Origin: Pseudobythopirellula maris
GTDB taxonomy: Bacteria > Planctomycetota > Planctomycetia > Pirellulales > Lacipirellulaceae
Direction of reading: 5' to 3'
DNA: 64,000 bases
Assembly (NCBI RefSeq): GCF_007859945.1
Contig: NZ_SJPQ01000004.1
Coordinates: 186,001 to 250,000, forward strand
Part shown: positions 39,802 to 50,164 of the stretch, in pieces
Numbering within the stretch: the stretch's first letter is position 1
Layout of the letters: each line of letters opens with the position of its first letter
Translations under genes and position numbers: made by a program
The notes under the pieces: model-generated
What the model saw: only the letters and a program-made list of their open reading frames with translations
Databases searched by the model: none
What the model was told of the DNA's origin: nothing

Positions 39802-41307
39802 CTAGCCGCTATTTGTCCGCTTATTAAAGCGAGTCCCGTTGAGCAGGTGGCGGTGTTCTGGCCGGCGCAATTGTCTGAGTAAGCTATTCGCTGGTCGTTC
39901 GAGGCCACCCGTGAATTGCAGGGCTATGCTCTTCATGGTTTCCCTATCATCGGTGCTATTGCGGAGTGCCTTGGCCAACCGAATTACGTCATCATTCCGA
40001 GGCAATTTTTCGCAGTTTTTTTTGGAACTGTCCGTTTTCCTATCCGCCTGTCCGCTCTCTGTAGATGCTGTTGGTGAGTTCCCATGAGCGATTCTGGCGA
40101 CTTCCAGCTGGTCAGTTGACTTCTGACGCCGAATCGTCGCTCGGAGTTTGCGACGGAGAGTGTCGATCGCGCGATCGACCTGAGAAGCCATGTTGAATTG
40201 AGGGCGATTCGTGGGGAGACTCTTCCAATAGTTTCTCCCAACAGCACCAAGCGTTTCGGCCTCAACTGCGCAATCATAGTCCTCGGCAACATCCGCCAGC
40301 CCCCTCGCAAGTGACCGCATCTCTTCGAATAATCGCTTATGATCGGCGCCCCACACGTTCGCCTTCTCTAGGTCTTCAGGCGCCATTGGGCTCGGTTCTG
40401 CCCTGCCGGCTTCACGATTTGCTCGGGCGGCCTCGACCAAGAACTGGAACCGCTGCAGATTCTCGAGTGATTGCTGCGGTGAAGGGTTTTCCATGTGCTC
40501 CACTCCCTTTTCGGATCCCGTGCTTGCCCCCAGCCGCTCTGCCTCGGCGATTACCAGCTCCGTCACGGCCTCCATGCACAGCACCTGCCGCCGGCCTTGG
40601 TGCTCGTACTGAGACAGGTCGACGTCGAGGTCGTCGTCGGGGTAATGCATGCCCTGGCCGCCGTACCCGGGGGCCCGCACAGGCAGCCACAACCGGGTGA
40701 TTTGCTCATAAGCGGGGAAGTACCGGTCGGCCTTCTTGGGGTCCCGCAGCGGGGCTGTCATGGGGCCGACGAACTGGGCGTCGTCGAAGAATCCGCCGGC
40801 CTCGAGCACCCGCCAAAGCTGCTCACCCGCCCTGGTGTAGGACCTTCTCAGCAACAATACCCGCGCATTTCGCACCTCGTACGATTTAGCGTCGGTACAC
40901 TTCTCATCGGACTGGGCGAGCCTCGGCCAGCGGTCCCGGAGCTTATGGGTGAGCCGCTGCAGCTCCTGACCTGCGTGTAGGACGGCGTCGGCCTCCGGCG
41001 GGGCGTGGGAGTCGACGGCCGACTTGAGATCGCTCAACGCCGTGTGCAGCTCCCCGAGGGTCGCTTTGCCTTCCAGCAGCTGCTGGTAGGCGTTGAAGCA
41101 AACGGCGACCGCTTCGTGCAGCTCAGGGGCGTGCTGACGCGAGAATTGAGACGCCACATTGCCCGCCAACCAGCCCTCGCCCGGCTCGCCGCTGATCGGG
41201 TTGAGCCGCTCTACCAGGCCGGCGAGGGCCTTGGCAGCCTTGGGGTCGCCGTCTTCATCGCGTTTCCGGGCTAGCTCGCCCAGCCAGCGGGCGTGGCTTC
41301 TCGCCAT
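39802..41307 (-). CDS. Hypothetical island protein
   Basis: A 501-aa soluble, mostly helical protein from the ATG giving MARSHARWLGELARKRDED; an in-frame extension to 41553 is Arg-rich shadow sequence and is rejected. Recognisable blocks are EEMRSLARGLADVAEDYDCA near the middle-end and an N-terminal helical region with AGEQLWRVLEAGGFFDDAQ. The last 120 residues are basic (DTLRRKLRATIRRQK, RQLRRPEHRHLLNGT) and AT-richer. No domain recognised. It lies at the head of the excisionase/replication-like run. Confidence 0.6.
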   Translation of the reverse strand: MARSHARWLGELARKRDEDGDPKAAKALAGLVERLNPISGEPGEGWLAGNVASQFSRQHAPELHEAVAVCFNAYQQLLEGKATLGELHTALSDLKSAVDSHAPPEADAVLHAGQELQRLTHKLRDRWPRLAQSDEKCTDAKSYEVRNARVLLLRRSYTRAGEQLWRVLEAGGFFDDAQFVGPMTAPLRDPKKADRYFPAYEQITRLWLPVRAPGYGGQGMHYPDDDLDVDLSQYEHQGRRQVLCMEAVTELVIAEAERLGASTGSEKGVEHMENPSPQQSLENLQRFQFLVEAARANREAGRAEPSPMAPEDLEKANVWGADHKRLFEEMRSLARGLADVAEDYDCAVEAETLGAVGRNYWKSLPTNRPQFNMASQVDRAIDTLRRKLRATIRRQKSTDQLEVARIAHGNSPTASTESGQADRKTDSSKKNCEKLPRNDDVIRLAKALRNSTDDRETMKSIALQFTGGLERPANSLLRQLRRPEHRHLLNGTRFNKRTNSG

Positions 41308-41525
41308 CAACAGGAACCGACGGATGCACGCGACGCCAGTAACACATGGGGCCTCGGGGGGCGAAGTGGGCACGCGCGAGATTCCTTTCCGCGGGCCCGA
41401 CCACCCCGTCGCCGCCCGGAAAGGGGCACGGCGACGGGGGAGTCGACGCGGGAGATCAGCCCGCTGGCCTGCTGATCGAGAGTGAAGCGGAACCAGTCGT
41501 ACTAGGCAGCGACGCCGCCATTGTA

Positions 41526-44500
41526 CTATCTCGCTGCGATAAAGTCCCTGCACTCTCCCACGACATCAAGCCAGTCTTCTTCATCTGCGAACGCTTCATC
41601 GCTGGTCGCTTCGGGATTGATAAGTTCGGAGTCGGTGCTACGGTACCGAACATGCCGCTCTACCAGTAACAGGAGAAGATTGTCGGTGGCCGATTCCGGC
41701 GATAGCGTACTATCGAGTCTGGTTGATGGGGTGGGATCGTGTTCGGGGAGCGAAGTGCGTTCGCGGACGCCTACCTGAAGCTTGTGATACCTTCTTGATG
41801 CAGAGGTTTTGTTTGGCTTGTCCGCCTGAAAATCTTCATCTGGAGCTCGCAAGGTGACAACGGCATCATTCTCCTTAATGGGCAGCTGCGCCTGCGTGAT
41901 TCGAGGATATTCGGGAGAGAGCATGCTGTCACCCGCTTGAACATCAGCGGCAAAGGCTTCGTCAACTCCTGCTACCTCGTTGAAGTAACCTTGTGCCTGA
42001 GTGACTTGTAGAGGGGAAGAAAGTGTTTCGCCGAAATGCTCAGTCCATACGGTGTAGTCGTTTCTGGTAATCACCCCGTCGCCGTCCCCGTCGGCGCCCT
42101 CGTAGGGCGCCACCATCTCGTCAAGCGCGTCTCGCCAGACGGTGAAATCGGCGCCGTCGACCACGCCGTTGCCGTTGTAGTCGCCAATGAGTGGTGGGGC
42201 GTCGGCCTGGATCTCGATCGCCCCGATGTCGACGCCTCCTCCCGCCAAGCGGAAGTACCCCATGCCCCGCTGGTCGAACTCGCCGTGAGCGAATTCGACC
42301 GTAGGATCGCCGGCGTCGATCGCAGGGCTGCCTGGAAGTGGCAGATGAGTCGGCGTGGGGCCGCCGTTGTCGGCAAGGGGAGCGAGCATCGGGTCGTCAG
42401 CGATAACGTTGTCTTCACCAAGAGAAACGATTTCGTCCGTCCGCGAGCCGATCAGGCTGTGACGGATTTCCAGCGAGTTGGGGCCTTCGTCGTCGAGGAA
42501 GACTTCATAGCTCGGGTTTGCAGCAAGGTTGGCGGTCAGAATCGATCCTACGACAAGGATTTCGCCCGACGCATAAAGACCTGCCCCTAAGCTCGACGAG
42601 TTAAAGGTCACCGTGCTGTTGGTCAATCGTGTGTACCCCGATGACCAGATCGCCCCCCCTCGTGTCGAGCGTGAGGGCTCTCCCTTGTTTCCACTGAATG
42701 TGCTCTGCTCAACCACCAGTCGATTGGCCGAGTAGACGCCAGCCCCGAACACGGAGGTGTTATTACCGATGAGGCTCTCCGTAATTAAAGCGGACTCATA
42801 CACATACATCCCGCCCCCGCGACTCGAGGCCGTGTTCTTTTGGATCAAGCTGCGAGCGACCTCGGCGTTGCGAGCTCGCAATCCAGCCCCGGAATAAGAG
42901 GCGTTGCCGAGGATCTCGCTCTGATCAACAAAGACAAATTGTGAATATACACCTCCGCCGCTCGTTGCTGAGGTATTGTGTGTGATGCTGCTCTTTCTCA
43001 CCGTTACCGACGGGGCGAGAATTCCCCCGCCGAACCCACCAATTTCATTGGGGGCGTGGTTCCTTTGAATCGAGCTTTCCGTAATTACAACGGGGCCTTC
43101 CGCGAAAACCCCACCGCCACTTGTGTATACCCCCTCGACCTCGCTGTCGGAAACGACAGATCGAGTGATGATGAGCTTGCCCGAAGTGATCGATCGGATA
43201 GCGCCGCCATTGTAGATGTAGGAGGGCGGGGGGGATGGAGGGTCCCAGTGAGGGTTGTCGCCGGTCGTGAGACCGTTCTGTATGCGGAGGTTGACGATCG
43301 AAAAATCTCCGGTACTCGCAGTGAAGTGCAGCACGCGCGAGAGCCGCTCCGCGTCTATCGTCACTCCTTCGTTCGCCATCGAGGCGTCGAGTGTCGCCGC
43401 CTCGGTCAGCTCGAGTTCGGCGCCGCCAAGCAAGATCGTGCCTCCAGCGAGAGAAGGGTCAAATCCGATCGTGTCGGCGCCCGGATTGAGGTTCGCCAAC
43501 GCGATTGCCTCTCGCAGGGAGAGATGGCCGGGAGAGACATCGCCATCGGAGCCGCCATCGAGGCTGTCGACGACGATGTTGCCAACCCACTCGATCGCAC
43601 CAAGGTCAATGCGCTCACCCCACACACGAGGCAAGCCCGCTCCGCGCTGATCGCTCGCAAGCGGGGGGGTAGAAATCTGGGGGTCAAACAAGGGGTCACC
43701 GGCGTCGATGATGGGGCTGCTGGTGAGCGGCAGGTGGGTGGCGGTCGGCCCGCCATTGTCGGCCAGTGGGCCGAGAAGGGGATCGATCGCCCCGACCGTG
43801 CTAGAGTCACCAATCAAGTTGCCGGACGCATCGGGCGAATCGGATGAAGCCTGCAGCAGGCCGTCGGTGTCGCCAATGAAACTGTATTGCACCGTGGTCA
43901 CGAGCGCGTCGGAATCAAGATCGGGCGCCCCGCCTGTCGCGGTGTTCTTCGCCAGGATCGAACCCGAAATCTCAACCGTCCCGTCGGCACTGAGCCCTCC
44001 CCCCCGGACCCCCGTGAACAGGGCATGGTTGTTGACGACCGTCGATTGGGCCAGAGTGATCGCGCCTGTCGCGGAGACGCCACCGCCACTCGACTCCGCC
44101 CCGTGCGTCAGACTGCCGCTGACGGTGCTCTGGAGCAGGTTCACCTCGCTGGCCGCGATCGCGCCTCCGGGGCTTTCGCCCCCGAGGGTGGTGTTGTCAC
44201 GGAACAGCGTGTCTCGACCCGAGAGCCGACCCTCCGTAAAAACGGCGCCACCCGCACTATGGTCGCCCCGCGTGGTGTTCCAGCCGATCGTCGCTGTGGA
44301 GAACGTGGCGTCCCCACCGACAAACACCCCACCACCAGGCGAGGAGACACCAAGTGTTGTGTTTCTCTCGACGCCGCCGCGCTCAATAACGAGTCCTCCC
44401 CTGACGTATAGCCCGCCGCCAGGCGAAAAGCGTTCCTCAGTGCGGTTGTCAAGCACCCAAGAGTTTTGGAGCAAGGCGTCGCCGAAAACGAAGGCGCCTC

Positions 44501-47500
44501 CGCCGCTCCCACTGCCCCCGCTGGTGTAGTTCCTTTCAAGGATGCTGTCGGTGAGGGTGAGCTGCCCCCTGACATATAAACCACCCCCTGAAGCATGAGG
44601 CCCTTCCGTGTGATTGCCGCTCACAACACTGTCGGCTAATTCTAGGTCGCCCTTGGTGTCGATAGCCCCGCCACGGGCGTAGCCGCCTATCGCTGTGTTG
44701 TCCGTGAGCACTACTTGGCTGAGAAACAGCATTCCTTCAGAGCCGGAGATGATCGCGCCGCCCTGGCTCTCGTAAGAGCCGTAGTAGAAATCCGTCTCCG
44801 TTCTGCCGCCACGCAGTTTCAGACTCTTGAGTGTGACGTTGTCCGCTCCTGCGGAGATCTCGAAAATCCGCGACAGACCTTGGGCGTCGATTTGCACCCT
44901 CGCGTCAAGAGCCGAGCTGTCGATCGTGATCGTTTCCGTAAGAGTCAGCGCCTCGCCGTCGAGTAGGATCGTACGTCCCGACAAAGCCTCATCGAAGAGG
45001 ATCAGGTCGTTCCCGGGTCTGGCGTTGGCGATCTCGAGCGCCTCGCGCAGCGACAGGTTCCCCGATGAATAATCGCCGTCCGTCTCGTCGATCTGATTGT
45101 CGACGTAGAGCGACAACGCCTCGAAGGCGCCGATGTCGATCCTCCGGCCCGAGACACGCTCGAACGGCTCGCCGCGCTGGTCGTAGCCCTCGTCGTCCGT
45201 GTCTAGGTCGCCGGCCTCAATGGCGGGGCTGCCCGGCAAGATCGCGTGAGTCTGGTTCCGGCCCCCGTTGTCGGCGAGCGGCCCCAGCATGGGATCGATC
45301 ACGCCGCTCCCGGCGGAGCTGCCGATGAGGTTGCCGTTCTCGTCGGGGGTGCGTGTCTCGGCAAGGGTCGTGCCGGCGTTGTCGCCGATCAAGCTGAATA
45401 CGATGTTGGGGGAGGAGCTGCTGTGTAAATCGGGCGATGCGAATAAGGATGAGTTGCCAGCCACGATCGAGCCCTGGATTTGCGTCGGGAACCAGCCTTC
45501 CCACACTCCACCGCCGCTGCTGGCGGAGTTGCCTGTGATCGTGCTCTGTTCGATCGTAAGCCTGTCATACACTTGGTGGACGCCGGTACGAAACAGTCCG
45601 CCGCCGCGCGAATCCTCGCCTTCTGTATGATTCCCACTGATTGTGCTGTTGTAGATCGACCCTGGGCCATACACGCCGATCCCACCGCCCTTGCCTTGGG
45701 GGCCTTCGATGTGATTGCCTGAGATGAGGCTGTCAGAGACGGTCAGGTCAAAAGAAAAAAGTCCGGCGCCGGTCATCTTTTCTCCGGTAAGGCTATTGCC
45801 TTCGATCGTTGAGCCGGTCACCTCGAGACTGCGTCCGAATACCCCGCCACCGTGTCCATAGAGTCCGTTGACGTAGTTGTCGCTGACGACGCTTTCGGTC
45901 AATATAACGTCCTCTCCGTACACGCCGCCGCCGTTGTCGTAATAGCTGTTACCCCGTACCGAATTGGAATCGATAGTACTTGCGTGGATCGTCAGCAGTT
46001 TATATCCGACGACTCCTCCTCCCTGTGCGCTACTGCCAGAGATGTAGTTGTAATTAACCTTGCTGCTTACGATGCGCACGTTCCCACTCTTGGACCCAAC
46101 GCCGCCGCCGTGCGCTCGAAAGCCCTCGGTGTGGTTGTGCTCGATCGTGCTGTTCTCGATCGATAGGTCGCCGGCCTCGGTCCACGCTGCGCCGCCCGGC
46201 GAATCCTGTCCCACGGTCGTGTTCCCGGTGAGCAGACTGTCGATGATCCGCAAGCCGCCTTCGGTGTAGACGCCCCCGCCCGGCGCCTCGCGTCCCGTCG
46301 TGCCGCTGTTTTGAATCGTCATCCGCTCTAAGGTCAGAATTCCGCTCGAAGCCGAGATGATAGCGCCGCCGCCGCCGCTTCTGGTCGCCCGCCCCCCGGT
46401 GAGCACTAGGCCCGCGAGCGTGTAATCGTTCGAATCGTCCAAGAACTCGAATATTCTCGATTCCCCGTGGGCGTCGATGGTCAGGGGCTCGGCGAGTGCT
46501 GTGCCGTCGATCGTCACGGTGTCCGAGATGTGGAATTCATTATAGATGAGTGAGATGGTCTGCCCGGCGAGCTCGGGGGAGAATACGATCGTGTCGGCGC
46601 CAGGGTTGGCTTCCGCGATGGCCGCCGCTTCACGCAGCGACAGACGCCCCACCGAGAAGTCGCCATCGACCGCATCCTCGGTCGTGTCGACCACTAACGA
46701 GAGGGCCTGCGACTCGTAAGCCCCCATGTCAATTCGGCCCTCGGCGACACGATCGAACGGATAGCCCCTGACGTCGAGGACGACGTCAGAGGTCTCCGGC
46801 TCGCCGGCATTGATCGCTACGCTGCCGGGCAGTAGCGCGTGCGTGAGCGTGCGTCCACCATAGTCCCCCAACGGAGCAACCCCCGCGTCGAGTGTCCCCG
46901 ACGTGGTGAACAGGTTCCCTTGCCCGCTAGCCAACGCGATGAGCAGGGCGTTGTCCGGTCCGCTGGGGCCGTTCGCGTCGGCGACTAGGCTGTATCTCAG
47001 CGAGAACGATCCCGCCGCCGGCTCGAGGTCGTTGCCCCCGCCAGTTGCTGTGTTCCCGGCCACGATCGAGCCCTCGACCGAGAGCCCCTCGCCAGAAAAC
47101 CAGATTCCTCCTCCGGAGGCGCCGGCGGCTTGATTTTCTGACAGGGTGCTGCGGACGATCTCGAGATTGCCGTGCGCAGCAATCGCCCCGCCGTTGCTGC
47201 TCAGCCCCTCGGTCTTGTTGCCGCTAAGAGTCGATTGCACGAGACGCACGTCTCCGGTCGCGAAGATCGCTCCCCCCTGCGCGCCGTGCCCCTGGGTCCG
47301 GTTCCAGCTGATCAAACTCCCTTCAATCGTCAAAAGGCCGTCGCTCAAGGACCGAATCGCGCCGCCGCTGTTCGTGTAATCAAAGATCGTCGGGTTATTC
47401 TCTACGGTCCGGCCGCCCGTGAGATCGACGCCGACCAGCGTAACGTCTCCCGCCTCGGCGGTGATGCTCAAGACCCGAGATTGACCACGGGCGTCGATCT

Positions 47501-49604
47501 CCACGTTGCGAAGCAGATTGCTCGCGTCGACGATCAGCGGCGCGCTGATTTCCAACTCGCCTTTGGTCAGTAGAATAGTCCGCCCAGCAAAAGTGGGGCT
47601 GAACTGGATCCTCGCGACTTCCAGGGACTCGTTCGCCAGGAAGATTGCCTCCCGCAGCGACAAGTCACCCTCTCGGTAGTTGCCGTCGAATTCGTCGGTG
47701 CTCCTGTCGACCGTGTAAGTCGTGAAGTACCTCTCGACCGCGCCGATGTCGGCCCTGCCCACCGTCACGCGCGGGAATGGCTCGCCTCGCTGGTCGTAGC
47801 CGCTGTCTGACAAGATCGCCGGGTCACCCGCGTTGAAAGCGGGGCTGCCGTTCAGCAGGTCGTGGGTGCGAGTGGGCCCTCCGTTGTCGCCCAACGGCGC
47901 CAGGCGCGGGTCGAGCACACCGGCGCCTGCCGAGCTGCCCACGAGGTTGCCCGCCGCGTCCGGTGTGCTCGACTCGGCGAGGTTCACCCCGTCATTGTCG
48001 CCGATCAGGTTGAAAGCATAGACCGATGCGCTGTTAGTGGAACGTATGTCGGCGTACCGGTCGGCGGCGAGGTTGGCCGCGATGATCGTGTTGGTGATCA
48101 CCGCTTTCTCGCTGTTGATCGCCAAACCGCCCGCGTCCGAATCGTCGCCTAGCGCCTCGTTCTCCGTGATAGTGCTGCGGTCAATCCGTATCTCGCTGGA
48201 ATTGCGGAGATCGAAATAGCCGGCACCCCCCGGACTTCTTGGACCGCTGGTGCGGTTGTTGCTGAGCGTGCTGTCGATGATCTGAACCGAGCCGACCACG
48301 ACCATGAGACCGCCTCCGACTCCCCCCCCGCCGGCGGTTGTATTATCGCTGATCTCGGAACTGTCAATGACAACCGACCGCGTATAAGCCCCGCCGCCCC
48401 CAGAGTTTCTCCCCAAGGTCGTGTTGCCGCGCAATACGCTCGCATGCAACACAAACTCTCCCTCGACGTAGACGCCGCCACCGCGGGCGCTCTCGCCGCG
48501 GGTCTCGTTGTACGAAATCTCGCTGCTGTACGCCTCGACCGGTGCGTCCAAGGACCACACACCACCTCCGCTGGCGCCGATCCCTTCGGTGTGATTCCGC
48601 GAGACGAGCGTCTCCTCAAGAACAATTGTCGGAGACCCGAGACCACGCGCTGCAATGCCTCCCCCGCGCGAGTCCGTACTGAGGGTGTAGTTGTCCGTCA
48701 CGGTCGAATCAACGAATGTAACAGCTCCGTAGAATGTGAATATACCGCCGCCGTTGGACGAATCGCCTTCGGTGTAATTGCCACTTATCGAGCTCCGCGT
48801 GATCGACGTCGTACTGGACGCGTAGACCCCGCCGCCGCGCGCTTCCATTCCCTCGGTGTGATTGCCACTGATCGTGCTGTCTTCAATCTCGAAGGCGCCG
48901 AACCGCGAGTACACCCCTCCGCCCTTGCTTTCATCGCCCGTGGTCGAGTTGCCACGGATCTCGCTCCTCACCACTCGCGTACCGCCCAAGCTGAAGACGC
49001 CGCCGCCGCCGCCGGTGGCCTTGCTATCGACAACCGCCGTATCTTCGAGAATGAGCTCAGCCGAAGGGGAATAGATCGCGCCACCAGGGCCGTCCACGGC
49101 GCCGTTGGCGAGTTCCAAGCCGGCGACGCGAAGATAAGCGTCGGCCTGGATTACCCGCGAAAGCCCTCCTGCGTCGATCACCGGTCGCTCATCGAGCGCC
49201 GTCGCGTCGATGACCAGCGCGTCGGTGCTCTCCAGCTGGGCGCCTGCCAGGGCAATTGTCTGTCCCGAGAGAGACAAGTCGAAGCCGATCACGTCTTCAC
49301 CCTCGGTCGCGTTGGCGGCGAGGATCGCCTCACGCAACGAGACACCGTCTCCACCGTCAGTAGCGATTAAGCCTTCGATCGAGCTGACATCGCCATTCAC
49401 CAAGTCGCTCGTGTTTCCCACGGTGACGGCGGCGAGAACCCAACGCTCTTCGAGGCGTTCGTACCGGAGCCGACGGCCTAAGAACGGACGTTTGGCTGAC
49501 GTTCGAGATGTTTGGTGCTTCCCACATTGTCGGCGAGATGGATTCTTCGGGGAAAATAGCATGAGGTATTGCTCAGGGATGTAGGAGCCCAACGCGGAGG
49601 GCAC
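41526..49604 (-). CDS. Giant five-module beta-helix surface protein with dockerin
   Basis: A 2692-aa exported protein. The N-terminus has a basic leader and the planctomycete RYERLEERWVLAA signature. Five modules follow, each opening with a CSLREA-type element (SLREAILAAN, SLREAIFLAN, SLREAAAIAE, SLREALEIAN, SLREAIALAN near residues 90, 650, 990, 1520, 2030). Each continues through short right-handed beta-helix rungs (S-x-I-S-G-N-x-T, GGGVY/GGAI) and closes with a choice-of-anchor block (PLADNGGPTxTHLP, SPAIDAGDP, DQRG, IDIGAIE). A dockerin pair lies near 2473 (GDYNGNGVVDGADFTVWRD), then about 180 residues of unknown type. Probably an adhesin or polysaccharide-binding surface protein. The start could also be the ATG at 49562. 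Confidence 0.88.
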   Translation of the reverse strand: MPSALGSYIPEQYLMLFSPKNPSRRQCGKHQTSRTSAKRPFLGRRLRYERLEERWVLAAVTVGNTSDLVNGDVSSIEGLIATDGGDGVSLREAILAANATEGEDVIGFDLSLSGQTIALAGAQLESTDALVIDATALDERPVIDAGGLSRVIQADAYLRVAGLELANGAVDGPGGAIYSPSAELILEDTAVVDSKATGGGGGVFSLGGTRVVRSEIRGNSTTGDESKGGGVYSRFGAFEIEDSTISGNHTEGMEARGGGVYASSTTSITRSSISGNYTEGDSSNGGGIFTFYGAVTFVDSTVTDNYTLSTDSRGGGIAARGLGSPTIVLEETLVSRNHTEGIGASGGGVWSLDAPVEAYSSEISYNETRGESARGGGVYVEGEFVLHASVLRGNTTLGRNSGGGGAYTRSVVIDSSEISDNTTAGGGGVGGGLMVVVGSVQIIDSTLSNNRTSGPRSPGGAGYFDLRNSSEIRIDRSTITENEALGDDSDAGGLAINSEKAVITNTIIAANLAADRYADIRSTNSASVYAFNLIGDNDGVNLAESSTPDAAGNLVGSSAGAGVLDPRLAPLGDNGGPTRTHDLLNGSPAFNAGDPAILSDSGYDQRGEPFPRVTVGRADIGAVERYFTTYTVDRSTDEFDGNYREGDLSLREAIFLANESLEVARIQFSPTFAGRTILLTKGELEISAPLIVDASNLLRNVEIDARGQSRVLSITAEAGDVTLVGVDLTGGRTVENNPTIFDYTNSGGAIRSLSDGLLTIEGSLISWNRTQGHGAQGGAIFATGDVRLVQSTLSGNKTEGLSSNGGAIAAHGNLEIVRSTLSENQAAGASGGGIWFSGEGLSVEGSIVAGNTATGGGNDLEPAAGSFSLRYSLVADANGPSGPDNALLIALASGQGNLFTTSGTLDAGVAPLGDYGGRTLTHALLPGSVAINAGEPETSDVVLDVRGYPFDRVAEGRIDMGAYESQALSLVVDTTEDAVDGDFSVGRLSLREAAAIAEANPGADTIVFSPELAGQTISLIYNEFHISDTVTIDGTALAEPLTIDAHGESRIFEFLDDSNDYTLAGLVLTGGRATRSGGGGAIISASSGILTLERMTIQNSGTTGREAPGGGVYTEGGLRIIDSLLTGNTTVGQDSPGGAAWTEAGDLSIENSTIEHNHTEGFRAHGGGVGSKSGNVRIVSSKVNYNYISGSSAQGGGVVGYKLLTIHASTIDSNSVRGNSYYDNGGGVYGEDVILTESVVSDNYVNGLYGHGGGVFGRSLEVTGSTIEGNSLTGEKMTGAGLFSFDLTVSDSLISGNHIEGPQGKGGGIGVYGPGSIYNSTISGNHTEGEDSRGGGLFRTGVHQVYDRLTIEQSTITGNSASSGGGVWEGWFPTQIQGSIVAGNSSLFASPDLHSSSSPNIVFSLIGDNAGTTLAETRTPDENGNLIGSSAGSGVIDPMLGPLADNGGRNQTHAILPGSPAIEAGDLDTDDEGYDQRGEPFERVSGRRIDIGAFEALSLYVDNQIDETDGDYSSGNLSLREALEIANARPGNDLILFDEALSGRTILLDGEALTLTETITIDSSALDARVQIDAQGLSRIFEISAGADNVTLKSLKLRGGRTETDFYYGSYESQGGAIISGSEGMLFLSQVVLTDNTAIGGYARGGAIDTKGDLELADSVVSGNHTEGPHASGGGLYVRGQLTLTDSILERNYTSGGSGSGGGAFVFGDALLQNSWVLDNRTEERFSPGGGLYVRGGLVIERGGVERNTTLGVSSPGGGVFVGGDATFSTATIGWNTTRGDHSAGGAVFTEGRLSGRDTLFRDNTTLGGESPGGAIAASEVNLLQSTVSGSLTHGAESSGGGVSATGAITLAQSTVVNNHALFTGVRGGGLSADGTVEISGSILAKNTATGGAPDLDSDALVTTVQYSFIGDTDGLLQASSDSPDASGNLIGDSSTVGAIDPLLGPLADNGGPTATHLPLTSSPIIDAGDPLFDPQISTPPLASDQRGAGLPRVWGERIDLGAIEWVGNIVVDSLDGGSDGDVSPGHLSLREAIALANLNPGADTIGFDPSLAGGTILLGGAELELTEAATLDASMANEGVTIDAERLSRVLHFTASTGDFSIVNLRIQNGLTTGDNPHWDPPSPPPSYIYNGGAIRSITSGKLIITRSVVSDSEVEGVYTSGGGVFAEGPVVITESSIQRNHAPNEIGGFGGGILAPSVTVRKSSITHNTSATSGGGVYSQFVFVDQSEILGNASYSGAGLRARNAEVARSLIQKNTASSRGGGMYVYESALITESLIGNNTSVFGAGVYSANRLVVEQSTFSGNKGEPSRSTRGGAIWSSGYTRLTNSTVTFNSSSLGAGLYASGEILVVGSILTANLAANPSYEVFLDDEGPNSLEIRHSLIGSRTDEIVSLGEDNVIADDPMLAPLADNGGPTPTHLPLPGSPAIDAGDPTVEFAHGEFDQRGMGYFRLAGGGVDIGAIEIQADAPPLIGDYNGNGVVDGADFTVWRDALDEMVAPYEGADGDGDGVITRNDYTVWTEHFGETLSSPLQVTQAQGYFNEVAGVDEAFAADVQAGDSMLSPEYPRITQAQLPIKENDAVVTLRAPDEDFQADKPNKTSASRRYHKLQVGVRERTSLPEHDPTPSTRLDSTLSPESATDNLLLLLVERHVRYRSTDSELINPEATSDEAFADEEDWLDVVGECRDFIAAR

Positions 49605-50134
49605 AGTCTAGACCTTTCAGGCAAATTGAACGACCTCGACACGCCATCAAAGAATCTGGGCGGCAACGCGAAATCGCCCTAAGCGGGCAGTGCAAGGACA
49701 GCCTGAATAGGGTATTTCCAGCCAGATTTGATCTCCACGTTCCTAGCCGCGAAGAACAAATCCCTCAGGCCGTCGAATGCCCCTACCGCGAGAGATGCGG
49801 CATTCGAGCAAGTGACAAACATCAACGCGCAGGAAGGCGGCGAGCGCGCCTTCTTCGCCAGCGGCAAGAATGGGAAAGCAGACGAGCGTCACACACACGA
49901 GGATCCCATTGAGAGGCCGGCACCCCGTCAAGTCAAGGAAGGAAAAGGTACGTAGGGAAGCCGATTCGAGTTAGCTTTGCGAATCGAGTGATTACCAGCG
50001 AGGCACCCTAAGACCTGTTCTTCCCTTGCAGGATCTTCCTACCGCGTTGTCTGCTACACGTCTTGCGCCGCTCGGTGCAGCGCATCACGCAGCGCTTCGG
50101 CTAGAATCTGCCTAAACACCGAGGATTCCGTGGT
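49605..50134. other. Right end of the island, no gene seen
   Basis: These 530 bases lie between the start of the giant gene and attR. Short open frames exist on both strands but lack protein character and ribosome sites. The promoter of the giant gene should be here. Confidence 0.5.
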
Positions 50135-50164
50135 AGGTTCGAGTCCTCTATCGCCCACTCCTTC
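50135..50164. repeat. attR: right 30-bp attachment site
   Basis: An exact copy of 26474-26503 (tRNA-Val 3' end plus 7 bases). No tRNA 5' part precedes it, so it is the displaced copy generated by site-specific integration. Confidence 0.92.

Larger units (their letters stand above)
26474..50164. mobile_element. tRNA-Val-integrated genomic island (about 23.7 kb)
   Basis: Bounded by perfect 30-bp direct repeats (attL 26474-26503, attR 50135-50164), the first rebuilding the tRNA-Val 3' end. A tyrosine integrase lies at the left end and reads toward the tRNA. The interior carries excisionase- and replication-like small genes, a helicase-nuclease, an MmeI-like restriction-modification enzyme, a DUF4268 protein and a giant beta-helix surface protein. 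Apparent frameshifts in the integrase and MmeI-like genes suggest loss of mobility unless they are sequence errors. No conjugation genes are seen, so any transfer would need help. Confidence 0.88.
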
